64,000 nucleotides of DNA from Solimonas marina (GCF_012241385.1 NZ_JAAVXB010000011.1:62001-126000); one strand, 5' to 3'. Shown: positions 47,658 through 56,808, counted from the stretch's first letter. The notes: generated by a model not told the origin, from the sequence alone. Numbers and translations are program-made.

Positions 47658-48803
47658 ATGTCCAAGATTCCTGCATTCAGCCCCGGCGCGCGCGCCGGCC
47701 TCGCCTTCGGCGGCGTCCTGCTGGCGCTGAGCATCCCGGCTCACGCCGATACGTCGCTGGAGATCAGCGGTCGCGTGTCGGCCGGCCTCGACTACGTCAA
47801 CGGCATCGACAACACCGCCGACGGCGGCGGCAGCAGCGACGACAAATTCCGCGGCGGCGGCAATCAGTGGGGCACGAGCCTGCTCGACATCAAGGGCTCG
47901 CAGGATCTCAGCGATCTCAACGACGCCTTGCCGGACGACCTGAAAGCAATCTTCCTGCTCGAATCGGGCTTCGACGCGATGAAGGGCGAGCTCAACGGCA
48001 GTGCGCTGTTCAATCGCCGCGCCTACGCCGGCCTCAGCAGCCAGCGCTACGGCACGCTGGTGTTCGGCAAGAATCTGTCGCTGTCGAACAACGGCTGGTA
48101 CATCGACCCGTTCTACCAGCAGTTCATGGGCTACGAGACGCTGGTGCGTGGTCGCGACTGGCAGGGCGTCGACAACATGGTGCAGTACACGACGCCGACC
48201 TATCACGGCTGGAATGCCGAAGTGCAGATCGGCTTCGGCGGCGACACCGGCTCATTCAATGCCAGCCGCAACGACGCAGTGACACTGAACTACGTCGGCA
48301 AGATCGTCGAGCTGCGCGCCATCTATGACGTGCGCCGCGACGACAATGCCCAGTACTCGGACCTGTTCCTCTACTCGCGCGAATGGATCCTCGGCGGCGC
48401 GCTGCATCTGGGCACCGTCGATCTGTATGCCGGCTACAACGGCCTGTCGGCGCCCAATGGCGCGGAGAACGCCGACAGCACCGGCTATGGCTATGAACGC
48501 GCCGATCACTACTGGGCCGGCGCCCATTACTGGGTGACGCCGCGCTGGCGCCTGCAGGGTGCGCTGTACCACATCAACGTCGACAACGACGGCGGTAACG
48601 CGACGCTTTATGCGCTCGGCACCACTTACAACTTTGCCGACAACTTCTTCACCTACGCGTCGGTCGGTACCGTCAGCAACAGCGACGCCGCCGACTTCGC
48701 GGTCGAAGCAACCGACGAGCGGCCCGAGGATGGCCACTCGCAGCAGGCCGTCTACTTCGGCTTCGTTTATTCGTTCAAGGGCGATTTCAGCTTCCCGCGC
48801 TGA
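47658..48803 (+). CDS. Outer-membrane porin (general porin family)
   Basis: The 381-residue protein has a signal peptide (to about residue 31, PAHA). Its beta-strand pattern is that of 16-stranded general porins: DTSLEISGRVSAGLDYVNG at the start, RRAYAGLSSQRYGTLVFGKN in the middle and a final strand VYFGFVYSFKGDFSFPR. It is encoded between the fucose transporter and the GntR regulator, and probably lets the sugar or its glycosides cross the outer membrane. The terminal residues are PR rather than the usual final aromatic, which is slightly unusual. Confidence 0.88.
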   Translation: MSKIPAFSPGARAGLAFGGVLLALSIPAHADTSLEISGRVSAGLDYVNGIDNTADGGGSSDDKFRGGGNQWGTSLLDIKGSQDLSDLNDALPDDLKAIFLLESGFDAMKGELNGSALFNRRAYAGLSSQRYGTLVFGKNLSLSNNGWYIDPFYQQFMGYETLVRGRDWQGVDNMVQYTTPTYHGWNAEVQIGFGGDTGSFNASRNDAVTLNYVGKIVELRAIYDVRRDDNAQYSDLFLYSREWILGGALHLGTVDLYAGYNGLSAPNGAENADSTGYGYERADHYWAGAHYWVTPRWRLQGALYHINVDNDGGNATLYALGTTYNFADNFFTYASVGTVSNSDAADFAVEATDERPEDGHSQQAVYFGFVYSFKGDFSFPR

Positions 48804-48811
48804 CGCGCACC

Positions 48812-48827
48812 TGCCTGGTACCAGGCA
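48812..48827. promoter_or_regulatory. 16-bp palindrome between porin and gntR
   Basis: TGCCTGGTACCAGGCA is perfectly symmetric. Its core TGGTACCA resembles operators of FadR-subfamily GntR proteins. It lies 58 bases before the regulator's start codon, a good place for autoregulation. Confidence 0.45.
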
Positions 48828-48885
48828 CAGCCGGTATCATCGCGGCGGGCTGCCCCGCGCAGTCCGCCGCGACGACCGACCTTTC

Positions 48886-49641
48886 ATGCCCATTCAAGCC
48901 ATTCAGAACCGCCGTCTTTACCAGCAGATCGCCGACCAGTTGCTCGAAGCGATCGAACGCGGTGAATACCGTCCCGGCAGCACCCTGCCACCGGAGCGCG
49001 AACTCGCCAAGCTGCTCAATGTCAGCCGGACGTCGGTACGCGAAGCCCTGCTGGCCCTGGAAATTCGCGGTGCCGTGCGCGTGCGCGTCGGCAGCGGCGT
49101 TGAAGTGCTCGCGCCGTCGCCGGATACCGGAGGAGCCACGCCGGCTGCTGTCGGCACCGACATCGGCTGGGAGCCGGACCCGGAGCTCGACGCCGAACTC
49201 GGCCCGCCGGTCACGCTCGACATTCCCCCGTTCGCCCTGCTCGAAGCGCGCGCACTGGTCGAACCGGAGGCCGCGGCACTGGCGGCCGGCAATGCCTCCG
49301 ACGCGCAACTGGCAGCGATCCGCGCCGCCTACGAGCACAATGTCCGCGACAATCGCGAAGGCTCGAAGACCCACCCCGGTGATCGGCTGTTCCATATCCG
49401 CATCGCCGAAGCCAGCGGCAACCCGGCCTATCACGCCCTGTTGCGGCATCTGCTCGGGCACCGCTACAGCGAGATGTTCCGGCGCATGCAGGCGCTCTAC
49501 ACGCCAGACGACATGCCACACCGCTCGGAGCGCGAGCACCAGGCCATTCTCGACGCGCTCGAGGCGCGCGACGCGGCGCGCGCGCGCAAGGCGATGCGCG
49601 CCCATCTGGATTCGGTGATCGGCATCTTCACGCGCGCCTGA
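48886..49641 (+). CDS. FadR-subfamily GntR transcriptional regulator of the fucose cluster
   Basis: The 251-residue protein has a winged helix-turn-helix (about 5-75: LYQQIADQLLEAIERGEYRPGSTLPPERELA, then SRTSVREALLALEIRGAVRV). An all-helical FCD effector domain (about 110-245) follows, with metal-binding histidine candidates in DRLFHIRIAEASGN and SEREHQAIL. Such regulators respond to sugar acids or similar ligands. It is last in the fucose cluster and is the likely repressor, with a fuconate-type effector as an inference. Confidence 0.92.
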   Translation: MPIQAIQNRRLYQQIADQLLEAIERGEYRPGSTLPPERELAKLLNVSRTSVREALLALEIRGAVRVRVGSGVEVLAPSPDTGGATPAAVGTDIGWEPDPELDAELGPPVTLDIPPFALLEARALVEPEAAALAAGNASDAQLAAIRAAYEHNVRDNREGSKTHPGDRLFHIRIAEASGNPAYHALLRHLLGHRYSEMFRRMQALYTPDDMPHRSEREHQAILDALEARDAARARKAMRAHLDSVIGIFTRA

Positions 49642-49753
49642 GCAACGTGGATCACCGCTGCGCGCGCGCCGCGCTCATGCAGCGGCCATATTCGCCGTAT
49701 CGGTAAAAATCCAATAGCAGAACGAGATCGGCCGCGCGTTGCGCGGCCGACGT

Positions 49754-49903
49754 TCAATGCACCTTGCGCGACTTGCCGGCGCGGTGCTCGGCGGACTTTT
49801 GCGGACGTCCGCCCGCGCCGAAACCGCCGCCCCCGAAACGGGGCGGCGGTCCGTATTGCTTCTGCGGCTGCTGCCGCTTCTTGCCGGACTTCTTGTCGCT
49901 CAT
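49754..49903 (-). CDS. 49-residue basic Gly-rich protein coupled to the RNA helicase gene
   Basis: The protein starts [20 protein letters not shown], has a central [12 protein letters not shown] and ends AGKSRKVH; about a quarter of the residues are Lys or Arg. Its ATG overlaps the helicase stop codon as ATGA, so it is translated from the same mRNA. It resembles the helicase's own Arg/Gly-rich tail in composition and may bind RNA. No family is recognised. A 9-bp hairpin (49728-49750) lies just beyond its stop and may end the transcript, although it has no T-run. Confidence 0.65.
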   Translation of the reverse strand: MSDKKSGKKRQQPQKQYGPPPRFGGGGFGAGGRPQKSAEHRAGKSRKVH

Positions 49904-51435
49904 CGGTAGGCGTTCCCACCACCCGGACGGCCGCCGCCACCACCACGACGCCCTCCATTGCCGCGGAACGGACGGCGGCCCTCACGCGGCGGCGGCGTCG
50001 GCTTGTGTGATATCAGGTTGCCGTTGATGTCGCCGAACTCGTCACGTTCACGCCCCGAGGACTCGCGCTCACCGCGCGGCGGCTGCGGCTGGGACGGCCG
50101 CGGCGGACGTGCGTTGCCGCCGGCGTCCTGACGCGGCTGCGCGTCGCCACCCGGGCCGCGACCGCGGCCACGACGGCGGCGACGGCCATTGCGATCACCC
50201 GGCTCGCCAGCGGCACGCGGGCCAGCCGACGGGCGTTCGCCCTGGCCTTGTGCGGCTTCTGCGGTCGGCTCGGCCGCCGGGGCCGAACCAGCCTCGAAAC
50301 CATCGACCTCGAAACTCGGCAGCGAGCGGCCCAGCAGCTTTTCGATACCGCGCAATTCGCTGCGCTCGTCGCTGCTGACCAGCGAGAACGCCTCGCCGAC
50401 ATTGCCGGCACGGCCGGTGCGGCCGATGCGATGCACATAGTCTTCGGCAACGTTCGGCAACTCGAAGTTGACGACGTGCGGCAGCTGGTCGATGTCGATG
50501 CCGCGCGCGGCGATGTCGGTCGCAACCAGGATGCGGATTTCATTGGCCTTGAACCCGGCCAGTGCCTTGGTTCGCGCGCTCTGGCTCTTGTTGCCGTGCA
50601 GCGCCGCAGCCGTGATGCCGGCCTTGATCAGCTTCTCGACCAGGCGATTGGCGCCGTGCTTGGTGCGCGTGAAGACCAGGGTCTGCTTCCAGTCGTAGCC
50701 CTTGGCCAGATGGATCAGCAGATCGGTCTTGCGGCTCTTGTCGACGAACAGCACGCGCTGGTCGACGGTCTCGGCCGCCGAATTGCGCGGCGCGATGTCG
50801 ATGGTCACCGGACGCTCCAGCAAACCTTCGGCGAGCTTGCGGATGTCCGGCGAGAACGTCGCCGAGAACAGCAGATTCTGGCGCTGCGCCGGCAGCAGCT
50901 TGATGACGCGGCGAATGTCGTGGATGAAACCCATGTCGAGCATGCGGTCGGCTTCGTCGAGCACCAGCACGTCGATCTTCGACAGATCGACGGTTTTCTG
51001 TCCGACGTGGTCGAGCAGACGGCCCGGCGTGGCGACCACGATCTCGGCGCCAGCCGCCAACTGTTCGATCTGCGGATTGATGCCGACACCGCCGAAGATC
51101 AGCACCGTGCGGATGCCCGCGACGTGGCGGCCATATGTGCGCACGCTTTCCTGGACCTGGGCGGCCAGCTCGCGGGTCGGCACCAGCACCAGCACGCGGA
51201 CCTGCTTGCGCCCGGCGCGCTGGCCGTCGGTCAGCAGGCGCTGCAGCAACGGCAACGTGAAGGCGGCGGTCTTGCCGGTGCCGGTCTGTGCGGCGGCCAG
51301 CAGGTCGTGGCCCTGCAGGATTTCCGGAATCGCGCGCTGCTGGATCGGGGTCGGCTCGCTGTAGCCTTCCTCGGCCACCGCACGCGTGATGTCGGACGCG
51401 AGCCCAAGGCCCGCGAAACGTGAAACGTCAGTCAT
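49900..51435 (-). CDS. rhlE: DEAD-box RNA helicase, RhlE family
   Basis: The 511-residue protein has the DEAD-box motifs: Q motif [22 protein letters not shown], Ia [23 protein letters not shown] and [12 protein letters not shown]. The core ends near residue 375. A long Arg/Gly/Pro-rich tail follows, with [16 protein letters not shown] and a final [19 protein letters not shown]. It probably remodels RNA in ribosome assembly or decay. AGGAG precedes the ATG at 51435. A TATACT on the minus strand at 51606-51611 suggests a 5' leader of about 165 bases. Confidence 0.95.
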   Translation of the reverse strand: MTDVSRFAGLGLASDITRAVAEEGYSEPTPIQQRAIPEILQGHDLLAAAQTGTGKTAAFTLPLLQRLLTDGQRAGRKQVRVLVLVPTRELAAQVQESVRTYGRHVAGIRTVLIFGGVGINPQIEQLAAGAEIVVATPGRLLDHVGQKTVDLSKIDVLVLDEADRMLDMGFIHDIRRVIKLLPAQRQNLLFSATFSPDIRKLAEGLLERPVTIDIAPRNSAAETVDQRVLFVDKSRKTDLLIHLAKGYDWKQTLVFTRTKHGANRLVEKLIKAGITAAALHGNKSQSARTKALAGFKANEIRILVATDIAARGIDIDQLPHVVNFELPNVAEDYVHRIGRTGRAGNVGEAFSLVSSDERSELRGIEKLLGRSLPSFEVDGFEAGSAPAAEPTAEAAQGQGERPSAGPRAAGEPGDRNGRRRRRGRGRGPGGDAQPRQDAGGNARPPRPSQPQPPRGERESSGRERDEFGDINGNLISHKPTPPPREGRRPFRGNGGRRGGGGGRPGGGNAYR

Positions 51436-51605
51436 GAAAACTCCTGAACGCCTGCAGTGCGGATTGCTCCGACGGACCGGTTCAGGTCGTGCGTTAGTGA
51501 GTCGGCGCCGCATTGCTGCGGTCGCGGGCCTGGAGCGAAATCGGGTTGCCAATGTTAGGCTTGACCCTCGTGCGTCAACCGGTGGACGCCTCGCAAGCGG
51601 TGCGC

Positions 51606-51611
51606 AGTATA
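51606..51611 (-). promoter_or_regulatory. Possible -10 box of rhlE
   Basis: The minus strand reads TATACT. The -35 region is weak. If used, it gives the helicase mRNA a leader of about 165 bases. Long autoregulatory leaders are known for some cold-shock helicase mRNAs. Confidence 0.35.
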
Positions 51612-51706
51612 GCGGCGCGCCGCCATTTCACCTAATCTTGTTACGCACCACACGCAAATCGCGTGCCGCCCTGAACATTCGCTAGCCAACAGGAGCAGGA
51701 TCCCCC

Positions 51707-52189
51707 ATGAAAAAGCTACTCGCCCTGGCCGTCTTGGCCACGCTCGCCGCGCCGGTCCACGCCGATACCTGGAAGGATCTGAAGAACAGCGCCAAACAGC
51801 AGGCTTCAGACAAGGCCGCCGAAGCGATGGGCGTCGCCACGCCGGCCCCGGCTGGCGCCAAGGTCTATTTCATCGAGCCGAAGGACGGTGCCACCGTCTC
51901 CAACCCGGTCAAGGTCGTGTTCGGCCTGTCCGGCGCCGGCGTCGCGCCGGCCGGTTTCAACAAGGAAGGCACCGGGCATCACCACCTGCTGATCGACAGC
52001 CCGACCATCGACTACACGCAGCCGCTGCCGGCCACCGACCAGATCAAGCATTTCGGCGGCGGTCAGACCGAAACGACGCTGACGCTGTCGCCGGGCAAGC
52101 ACACGCTGCAGCTTGAATTCGCTGACTGGAAGCACCAGCCGTTCAATCCGGCGGTCGAGTCGCAGAAGATCACGATCACCGTCAAGTAA
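51707..52189 (+). CDS. Periplasmic DUF4399 protein
   Basis: The 160-residue protein has a signal peptide (LLALAVLATLAAPVHA). A DUF4399 domain follows: AKVYFIEPKDGATVSNPVKVVFGLSG, then GTGHHHLLID, whose His cluster could bind a metal, and LTLSPGKHTLQLEFADW. The function of the family is unknown. A hairpin GCCCGCCG/CGGCGGGC at 52207-52227 follows the gene without a T-run. Confidence 0.85.
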   Translation: MKKLLALAVLATLAAPVHADTWKDLKNSAKQQASDKAAEAMGVATPAPAGAKVYFIEPKDGATVSNPVKVVFGLSGAGVAPAGFNKEGTGHHHLLIDSPTIDYTQPLPATDQIKHFGGGQTETTLTLSPGKHTLQLEFADWKHQPFNPAVESQKITITVK

Positions 52190-52241
52190 GCCATCCCCCA
52201 AGGCAGGCCCGCCGGACGACGGCGGGCTGTGCCGGAGACCT

Positions 52242-52373
52242 ATGAGCACACTCGAGTTCCGCACCGCCCGCAACGCAGCCGGCGGACGCGGTGAGGTGAC
52301 CCTCGCCGCCGCGTCGCCCGCGCCGTTCGCGGCGCGTTTTCATCTAGCTGTATCGCCGCCCTTACACTCATGA
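52242..52373 (+). CDS. Possible 43-residue peptide coupled to rpoN
   Basis: An open frame with GGAG four bases before its ATG encodes MSTLEFRTARNAAGG through VSPPLHS. Its stop overlaps the rpoN start as ATGA. No family is recognised and the second half looks low-complexity. It may be a real leader peptide or a chance frame; in many proteobacteria lptB sits in this place, and it is absent here. Confidence 0.3.
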   Translation: MSTLEFRTARNAAGGRGEVTLAAASPAPFAARFHLAVSPPLHS

Positions 52374-53839
52374 AATCAACGCTGGGCCTGCGTTTCGGCC
52401 AGTCGCTGACGATGACGCCTGCCCTGCAGCAGGCGATCCGCCTGTTGCAGCTGTCGAGCCTCGATCTGCAGCAGGAGATTGAACAGGCGCTCGAATCGAA
52501 CATCCTGCTCGAACGTGAGGACGGCGCCGAACCCCAGGAAGCCGAGGTCGCCACCGCCGAAGCCGAAGCGCCGGCTGCGCCGACATCGGAAGACCCCAAG
52601 AGCCTGGAACTGGGCGCCGACAGCGAAATTCCGAGCGAAATGCCGGTCGACGCCGACTGGGGCGATGTCTTCGACGAAGGTCCGTCCGGCACCTCGAAGA
52701 GCGGCGCCGACAGCGACGAGCTGCGTGATTTCCTCGAAGCCAACCTGCACGGCAGCAAGAGCCTGCACGATCATCTGGTCGATCAGGCGCGGACCGCGCC
52801 GTTCTCGATGCGCGAGGTCGAGCTGGCAGAGCATCTGATCGATTCGATCAACGACGACGGCTATCTCGACGACTGGGACGAGCTCGCCGCACGCCTGCAG
52901 AGCGACTACGGCGCGACGCCCGAAGAGCTCGACACCGTCCTGGAGAAGGTCCAGGACTTCGACCCGACCGGTGTCGCCGCACGCGATCTGGGCGAATGCC
53001 TGCGCCTGCAGCTGGAACCGATGCCGTCGCGCACGCCGGGCATCAACACCGCGCTGAAGCTGGTCACCGAACATCTGCCGCTGCTCGGTCGCCGCGACGC
53101 GGCGGCGCTGGCGCGCGCCTGCGGTGTACCGCTCGCCGAAATCGAGCTGGCGCTGGAGCTGATCCGCAGCCTGCAGCCGCATCCGGGCCGGCCGTTCCAG
53201 GCGCATGAACCGGATTACGTGACGCCCGATGTGTTCGTGTCGAAAAAGAACGGCCGCTGGGTCGTCGGCCTGAATCCGGAGCACACGCCCCGGCTGCGTT
53301 TGAACAGCCAGTACCAAAGTATGATCCGCCGCGCCGACAGCTCGCGCGACCAGGTCGTGCTCAAGCAACACCTGCAAGAAGCACGATATTTTCTGAACAG
53401 TCTGGAAGCGCGCAATGAAACCTTGTTGCGCGTCGCGCAGTCCATAGTTGAAGAACAGCGGGCTTTCTTGGATTATGGACCCGAAGCGATGCGCCCGATG
53501 GTCCTGCGCGATATCGCCGAGCAGCTGGGCATACATGAATCGACCGTCTCACGCGCCACAGCCAACAAATACATGCTCACGCCCCGTGGGCTGTACGAAC
53601 TCAAGTATTTCTTTTCCAGCCACGTGCAGACGACCGGGGGTGGTGTCTGCTCGGCCACTGCCATCCAGGCCATGATCAAGCGCATGATCTCAGGCGAGGA
53701 TTCCACACGACCACTTTCTGACGCCACGCTGTCTGAGCTGCTGCTCAAGGAAGGCATACAGGTTGCAAGAAGAACGGTAGCGAAATATCGCGAAGGCTTG
53801 GGCATACCGCCCTCGCACGAGCGAAAACCGCCGGCCTGA
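52370..53839 (+). CDS. rpoN: RNA polymerase sigma-54 factor
   Basis: The 489-residue protein has the Gln-rich activator-binding region at the start (LTMTPALQQAIRLLQLSSLDLQQEIEQ) and an acidic region II (about 50-125). The core-binding and DNA-binding regions follow, with the helix-turn-helix AEQLGIHESTVSRATANKY, SHVQTTGGG, and the RpoN box ARRTVAKYREGLGIPPS near the C-terminus. It directs transcription from GG/GC promoters with enhancer proteins. It heads the rpoN-hpf pair. Confidence 0.98.
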   Translation: MKSTLGLRFGQSLTMTPALQQAIRLLQLSSLDLQQEIEQALESNILLEREDGAEPQEAEVATAEAEAPAAPTSEDPKSLELGADSEIPSEMPVDADWGDVFDEGPSGTSKSGADSDELRDFLEANLHGSKSLHDHLVDQARTAPFSMREVELAEHLIDSINDDGYLDDWDELAARLQSDYGATPEELDTVLEKVQDFDPTGVAARDLGECLRLQLEPMPSRTPGINTALKLVTEHLPLLGRRDAAALARACGVPLAEIELALELIRSLQPHPGRPFQAHEPDYVTPDVFVSKKNGRWVVGLNPEHTPRLRLNSQYQSMIRRADSSRDQVVLKQHLQEARYFLNSLEARNETLLRVAQSIVEEQRAFLDYGPEAMRPMVLRDIAEQLGIHESTVSRATANKYMLTPRGLYELKYFFSSHVQTTGGGVCSATAIQAMIKRMISGEDSTRPLSDATLSELLLKEGIQVARRTVAKYREGLGIPPSHERKPPA

Positions 53840-53894
53840 TCCAGGACCGGTTTTCTGTAGTCCACGACGCCCATAGGGCTGAAGGAGCGATTCG

Positions 53895-54215
53895 ATGAAC
53901 CTGAATATCTCTGGTCACCATGTCGATGTCAGTGCGCCAATGCGCGATTACGTTCTGACCAAGCTCAAGCGACTCGAGCGACATTTCGACCATCTGATTT
54001 CGGCCGAAGTCATCCTTTCCGTGGAGAAGATCAATCAGCGTGCCGAAGCCACCGTGCACGCCAGCGGTGCCGACCTGCATGCCTGCGCGACGCAGGACGA
54101 CATGTATGCCGCCATCGACCTGATGGCCGACAAGCTCGACCAGCAGACCCGCCGCCACAAGGAAAAGCTGCGCGACCATCATGCGCGCGAAGCGCACAAG
54201 CGCATGGCGCTTTGA
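53895..54215 (+). CDS. hpf: Ribosome hibernation promoting factor, short form
   Basis: The 106-residue protein is the short HPF/YhbH type: MNLNISGHHVDVSAPMRDYV, then KLKRLERHFDHLISAEVILS and TVHASGADLHACATQDDMYAAIDLMADKLDQQ. It binds the small subunit in starved cells and favours inactive ribosome dimers. It lies 55 bases after rpoN and is followed by a strong terminator. Confidence 0.95.
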   Translation: MNLNISGHHVDVSAPMRDYVLTKLKRLERHFDHLISAEVILSVEKINQRAEATVHASGADLHACATQDDMYAAIDLMADKLDQQTRRHKEKLRDHHAREAHKRMAL

Positions 54216-54233
54216 GTAAAATCGCGGGCACAG

Positions 54234-54264
54234 GCCCGGCCCACCGAGGGCCGGGCTTTTTTTT
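54234..54264 (+). terminator. Rho-independent terminator after hpf
   Basis: The stem GCCCGGCC/GGCCGGGC has a short loop and is followed by eight T. It separates the rpoN-hpf unit from ptsN, so the PTS genes downstream probably have their own promoter. Confidence 0.92.
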
Positions 54265-54330
54265 GAGCGTCATTCCCGAACCGGGCCCGGGAGCGCCATA
54301 AAAGAAAACGAGTCGAGGACATCCCGCCAT

Positions 54331-54792
54331 ATGAGAATCGCCGAGATCCTGACCGCCGACCGCGTCAGCCTGGGACATACGTTCAGCAGCAAGAAGAAAG
54401 CGCTGGAAGAGCTGGCAGGCCTGCTGGCCAAAGGCGTCGACCCGAATGCCGCCGGCGACATCCTCGGCAGCCTCGCCAGTCGTGAGAAGCTCGGCAGTAC
54501 CGGCCTCGGTCACGGCGTCGCAATCCCGCATGGCCGGCTCGCCGGGGTCGAGGACAGCATCGGCGCATTCATGCGCCTCAAGCATCCGCTCGACTACGAA
54601 GCCCACGACAGCCGCCCGGTCGACCTGTTGTTCGGCCTGCTGGTCCCGCAAGGCGCGACCGAGGCCCATCTCAAGCATTTGGCAGCGATCGCCGAAATGT
54701 TCTCCGACGAAAACTTCTGCCAGGCGGCCCGCGCGGCCACAGACGACGCGGCGCTCTACAAGCTGGTGGCCGACTACAAGCCGGCCGGCTGA
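54331..54792 (+). CDS. ptsN: Nitrogen regulatory PTS protein EIIA-Ntr
   Basis: The 153-residue protein is of the EIIA-Ntr type. The phosphorylated histidine is H67 in GLGHGVAIPHGRL, followed by LLFGLLVPQGATEAHLKHLA. It is a regulatory phosphoprotein linked to potassium and nitrogen/carbon balance rather than sugar import. It starts the ptsN-hprK-rapZ-EIIA-ptsH-ptsI series. Confidence 0.96.
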   Translation: MRIAEILTADRVSLGHTFSSKKKALEELAGLLAKGVDPNAAGDILGSLASREKLGSTGLGHGVAIPHGRLAGVEDSIGAFMRLKHPLDYEAHDSRPVDLLFGLLVPQGATEAHLKHLAAIAEMFSDENFCQAARAATDDAALYKLVADYKPAG

Positions 54793-54823
54793 GCGCCCGC
54801 CGCGGCGACCGACGGGATCGCCC

Positions 54824-55417
54824 ATGCCCCGCCCCAGCGCTCCGAACATCACCCTGCACGGCGTCTTCATGCGCGTGCATGGCACGGGCGTGCTGCTGAC
54901 CGGCGCCAGCGGGGTCGGCAAGAGCGAGCTGGCGCTGGAACTGCTGACCCGCGGACATCGCCTGGTCGCCGACGACGCCGTCGACTTCTCCGTGCGCCGC
55001 GGCTTCATCATCGGCCGTGCGCCGCGGCTGCTGCGCGGCTTCATGGAAGCGCGCAGCCTCGGCATCCTCAACATCACCAAGCTTTACGGCAGCCGCAGCG
55101 TCATCGCGCGACAACGCCTGGATCTGGTCGTGCACCTGGAAGCGCCGCGCATCGTCTGGGACAGCGGCATGGAGCGACTCGGCGGCCGCCGCAGTCAGGT
55201 CGACATCCTCGGCGTCGAGCTGCCGGAAATCACTGTGCCGATCCGCCTCGGGCATAATCTCGCGGTACTGGTTGAAGCGGCCTGCCGCGATCAGCAGCTG
55301 CGCCTGCAGGGTTATCGGGCCGATATCGATCTGATCGAACGACAGGCGCGCGAAATCCGCGCACAGCAGCGCCCCGACGACGCGCCCGATCACGAGCCCA
55401 CCCACGAGCGAAGTTGA
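54824..55417 (+). CDS. hprK: HPr kinase/phosphorylase, short form without the N-terminal domain
   Basis: The 197-residue protein consists only of the catalytic domain: Walker A LLTGASGVGKSE (27-35), the HprK signature FMEARSLGILNI and IVWDSGMERLGG later. Full-length HprK has about 310 residues with a separate N-terminal domain. Here only 31 bases separate the ptsN stop from the start, so there is no room for it. It should phosphorylate and dephosphorylate a serine of HPr (S45 at 56809-57084). Its end overlaps an upstream alternative start of rapZ. Confidence 0.9.
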   Translation: MPRPSAPNITLHGVFMRVHGTGVLLTGASGVGKSELALELLTRGHRLVADDAVDFSVRRGFIIGRAPRLLRGFMEARSLGILNITKLYGSRSVIARQRLDLVVHLEAPRIVWDSGMERLGGRRSQVDILGVELPEITVPIRLGHNLAVLVEAACRDQQLRLQGYRADIDLIERQAREIRAQQRPDDAPDHEPTHERS

Positions 55418-55473
55418 TTCCGCAGTTCGACATGCCACGCCCCGCCTCCAAACCGCCGCGCAAGGGAGCACCG

Positions 55474-56358
55474 ATGAAGCTGGTGTTCGTCAGCGGCCTG
55501 TCCGGCGCCGGCAAGACCGTCGCGCTCAAGCAGTACGAGGACATCGGCTACTACTGCATCGACAACCTGCCGCTGCAGCTGATCGGTACCTTCATCCGCA
55601 GCGCCTTGCGCCGCGCCGACGGGCGCTACGAGAAGCTGGCGATCGGCATCGACGCGCGCGAGACGCGCGCGCAGATCGCACGCTTTCCGACATATCTGGA
55701 ATCGCTGCGCGCGCAAGGCATTGAAGTGCGCGTGCTGTTCCTGCGTGCGGAAGACTCGGTGCTCTTGCAGCGCTATTCGGAAACGCGCCGCCGCCATCCA
55801 CTGGCACAGGGCGATGTGTCCCTGTCGGATGCGGTGCGTCTCGAGCGCCAGCTGCTGGCGCCGATCGCCAATGCCGCCGATGCCACGCTCGACACCTCGT
55901 CGAAGAACCTGCATGCGCTGCGTGAGGAAATCCAGGGCATCGAATCGGCCAGCGACGGCAAGCTGTCGTTGCTGTTCATGTCGTTCGGATTCAAGCACGG
56001 CATTCCCGAAGACGCCGATTTCGTCTTCGACATTCGCACCATTCCGAACCCGCACTGGCAACCGGAACTGCGCAAGCAGACCGGCCGCGATACCGCGGTC
56101 GTCGAATGGCTGGAAAAGCAGCCGCTGACCGGCCAGCTCTATGGCGACATCGAGCAATTCCTGGCGCGCTGGCTCCCGGAGTACCAGAAACAGGATCGTG
56201 CCTATCTGACGGTGGCGATCGGCTGCACCGGCGGCCAGCATCGCAGCGTCTATTTCGTTGAACGGCTGGCCGCAGCATTTCGCGGCATCTTCGACAATCT
56301 GACGGTTCGCCATCGCGAGCTGTGGCAACCGTCATCGCAACCGTCGCCCAAGCCATGA
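55474..56358 (+). CDS. rapZ: RNase adapter protein RapZ
   Basis: The 294-residue protein has Walker A VSGLSGAGKT (about 6-15) and the C-terminal RNA-binding domain with LLFMSFGFKHGIPEDADFVFDIR and VAIGCTGGQHRSVYFVERLA. In Enterobacteria RapZ guides RNase E to a small RNA controlling amino-sugar synthesis; other targets are possible here. The start at 55474 follows AAGGGAG and gives the usual N-terminus; ATG 55432 and TTG 55414 are alternatives. It overlaps the next gene as ATGA. Confidence 0.96.
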   Translation: MKLVFVSGLSGAGKTVALKQYEDIGYYCIDNLPLQLIGTFIRSALRRADGRYEKLAIGIDARETRAQIARFPTYLESLRAQGIEVRVLFLRAEDSVLLQRYSETRRRHPLAQGDVSLSDAVRLERQLLAPIANAADATLDTSSKNLHALREEIQGIESASDGKLSLLFMSFGFKHGIPEDADFVFDIRTIPNPHWQPELRKQTGRDTAVVEWLEKQPLTGQLYGDIEQFLARWLPEYQKQDRAYLTVAIGCTGGQHRSVYFVERLAAAFRGIFDNLTVRHRELWQPSSQPSPKP

Positions 56359-56762
56359 GCGCCCCCATGCCGCGGATCGGCCTGCTGCTGGTGATGCACG
56401 GCAAGCTCGGCCACCACCTGCTCGACACCCTGACCGAGATGATGGGTGAACTACCGCTGGCCGCCGACGTACTGGAAGTGCGCCGCGTACAGGCGCACGA
56501 CGTCTTGCTCAAACAGGGCAGCAAGATGATCGAGCGTCTCGACGCCGGCGCCGGCGTACTGATCCTCACCGATGCCTTCGGCTCGACGCCGAGCAACATC
56601 GCCAACAAGCTGGCGACCGGCGAGCACGTCGCCGTCGTCGCCGGCGTCAATCTGCCGATGCTGATCCGCATCTTCAACTACCCAACGCTGGCGCTGGCGG
56701 CGATGGCCAAGAGTGCCGCCGAGGGCGGCGCACGCGGCGTCATCGTCTGCCCGAAAAGCTGA
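56355..56762 (+). CDS. PTS EIIA of the mannose type
   Basis: The 135-residue protein is a mannose-family EIIA domain: the phosphorylated His is H15 in LLLVMHGKLGHHLL, with VLILTDAFGSTPSNIANKL later. No EIIB, IIC or IID genes are present, so a regulatory role is likely. It starts inside the rapZ stop codon, which implies coupling. Confidence 0.92.
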   Translation: MSAPMPRIGLLLVMHGKLGHHLLDTLTEMMGELPLAADVLEVRRVQAHDVLLKQGSKMIERLDAGAGVLILTDAFGSTPSNIANKLATGEHVAVVAGVNLPMLIRIFNYPTLALAAMAKSAAEGGARGVIVCPKS

Positions 56763-56808
56763 AATACAGCCCCACCCGACCACGCCCGACAAACGAAGGA
56801 CTGCTCAC

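Noticed and set aside
54446-54824. An N-terminal HprK domain hidden in the frame overlapping ptsN.
   Set aside because: That frame overlaps the intact ptsN gene and its translation has no HprK N-domain features; the short HprK starts cleanly after ptsN.
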